From positions 241,697 through 305,696 of the forward strand of contig NZ_BMTP01000002.1 of assembly GCF_014649735.1 (NCBI RefSeq): a DNA stretch of 64,000 nucleotides, read 5' to 3'. A model generated the notes under the pieces. That model did not search any database, was not told where the DNA came from, and saw only the letters and a program-made list of their open reading frames with translations. This document shows, in pieces, positions 63,164 through 64,000 of the stretch. Source of the DNA: Streptomyces lavendofoliae. Its GTDB lineage: Bacteria; Actinomycetota; Actinomycetes; Streptomycetales; Streptomycetaceae. Both the position numbers and the translations under genes were made by a program. Position 1 is the stretch's first letter; every line of letters starts with the position of its first letter.

Positions 63164-63973
63164 GTGCCGACGTCCAGCGCCAGCACCACCGACGCCGCCA
63201 AGCCCGCCGCCGCGACCGGCGGCGTCCAGTCCCTGGAGCGTGCCTTCGACCTTCTGGAGCGGATGGCCGACGCCGGGGGCGAGGTCGGGCTGAGCGAGCT
63301 CTCCACCAGCAGCGGCCTGCCGCTGCCGACCATCCACCGGCTGATGCGCACGCTGGTCGCCTGCGGCTACGTGCGCCAGCAGCCCAACCGCCGGTACGCG
63401 CTCGGGCCCCGCCTCATCCGGCTCGGCGAGTCCGCCGCCCGCCTGCTCGGCACCTGGGCCCGGCCGTACCTGGCCCGGCTCGTCGAGGAGACCGGCGAGA
63501 CGGCGAACATGGCGCTGCTGGACGGCGACGAGATCGTGTACGTCGCCCAGGTGCCGTCCAAGCACTCCATGCGCATGTTCACCGAGGTCGGCCGGCGCGT
63601 GCTGCCGCACTCCACCGGTGTGGGCAAGGCGCTGCTGGCCCACACCCCGCCGGAGGAGGTACGGGCGCTGCTCGCCCGCACCGGGATGCCCGCCGCGACC
63701 GAGAAGACGATCACCACTCCGGACGGCTTCCTGGAGGCCCTGGAGCAGGTCCGCGCGGCCGGGTTCGCCGTCGACGACAGCGAACAGGAGATCGGCGTCC
63801 GCTGCATCGCGGTCTCGGTGCCCGACTCCCCCACCGCCGCCGCCATCTCCATCTCCGGACCGGCCGGCCGCGTCACGGAGGCCGCGACGGAGAGGATCGT
63901 CCCGATCCTCCAGGGCATCGCCAACGAACTCTCCACGGCCCTGGCCAACCCCGCCAACAACGGCACCGCCTGA
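63164..63973 (+). CDS. allR: IclR family regulator, AllR type
   Basis: A 269-residue IclR-family regulator. Residues about 20 to 85 form the helix-turn-helix (VQSLERAFDLLERMA, LPLPTIHRLMRTLVACGYV), and the rest is the effector domain with the cysteine in EIGVRCIAVSV. It is divergent from allantoinase and allantoicase genes, the arrangement of AllR in Streptomyces, which represses them until allantoin or allantoate is available. The GTG at 63164 has GAAAGGA eight bases upstream; a TTG at 63134 is less likely. Confidence 0.9.
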   Translation: MPTSSASTTDAAKPAAATGGVQSLERAFDLLERMADAGGEVGLSELSTSSGLPLPTIHRLMRTLVACGYVRQQPNRRYALGPRLIRLGESAARLLGTWARPYLARLVEETGETANMALLDGDEIVYVAQVPSKHSMRMFTEVGRRVLPHSTGVGKALLAHTPPEEVRALLARTGMPAATEKTITTPDGFLEALEQVRAAGFAVDDSEQEIGVRCIAVSVPDSPTAAAISISGPAGRVTEAATERIVPILQGIANELSTALANPANNGTA

Positions 63974-64000
63974 CCCACCCCGGAGCCCGCCCGGTCCCCG

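Overview
This 64 kb window is chromosomal DNA from a Streptomyces or very close relative. The evidence is the very high GC content, GTG starts, ATGA/GTGA stop-start overlaps, and the gene families present: PPOX and LLM F420-type oxidoreductases, P450s, secreted LPMOs, a PucR regulator, allantoin genes, and DasR- and CebR-type operators. I see no prophage, insertion sequence, CRISPR array, rRNA operon or ordinary tRNA gene. It reads as stable catabolic and stress chromosome with about 60 protein genes.

Layout. 1-0.85 kb: 3' part of phosphatidylserine synthase. 0.9-7.7 kb: a GNAT gene, then a branched-chain amino acid (liv) ABC operon divergent from a PucR regulator. 7.7-8.4 kb: a noncoding stretch with tandem repeats. 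8.4-17.2 kb: glycerate kinase, then a stress and repair block (Ro60/Rsr protein with two Y-like RNAs, Nudix, Sir2, Ogt, Ada-AlkA) and a P450. 17.5-25.7 kb: isochorismatase with a GlxA-like regulator, macrodomain protein, FAD oxidoreductase, inositol monophosphatase-like, gamma-glutamyltransferase-like and lipoate ligase-like genes. 25.7-30.3 kb: a reductive pyrimidine/hydantoin operon. 30.5-30.85 kb: a frameshifted gene remnant. 30.9-39.8 kb: mostly exported proteins, including a chitin-type LPMO under a DasR site, Ggt, an L,D-transpeptidase and an S15-like hydrolase. 39.9-43.2 kb: a polar amino acid ABC operon. 43.3-48.8 kb: xthA, an MBL hydrolase, a PcaD-PcaC fusion and an RNase J. 48.9-56 kb: a CUT2-type sugar ABC operon with ROK kinase, GntR regulator and a Gfo/Idh/MocA dehydrogenase. 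56-60.2 kb: P450, cellulose-type LPMO with a CebR-like site and a TTA codon, DHFR-like and SDR genes. 60.3-64 kb: allantoicase and allantoinase divergent from an IclR (AllR-type) regulator.

The most striking element lies at 11.62-12.01 kb on the minus strand, just upstream of the Ro60 orthologue. Two RNAs each carry a T-arm, a 7-bp acceptor-like hairpin, two linker nucleotides and a D-arm, in that order. This is a circularly permuted tRNA fold, set inside a long-range stem that shares the loop motif GUGCGAA in both copies. They fit the bacterial Y RNAs known to mimic tRNA, and standard tRNA or ORF annotation would miss or mis-call them.

Nitrogen salvage is a second theme: liv uptake, polar amino acid uptake, pyrimidine degradation and allantoin degradation are all here, each with its own regulator or a candidate operator. 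Polysaccharide attack is a third: the two LPMOs appear wired to different sensors, DasR for chitin and CebR plus bldA for cellulose.
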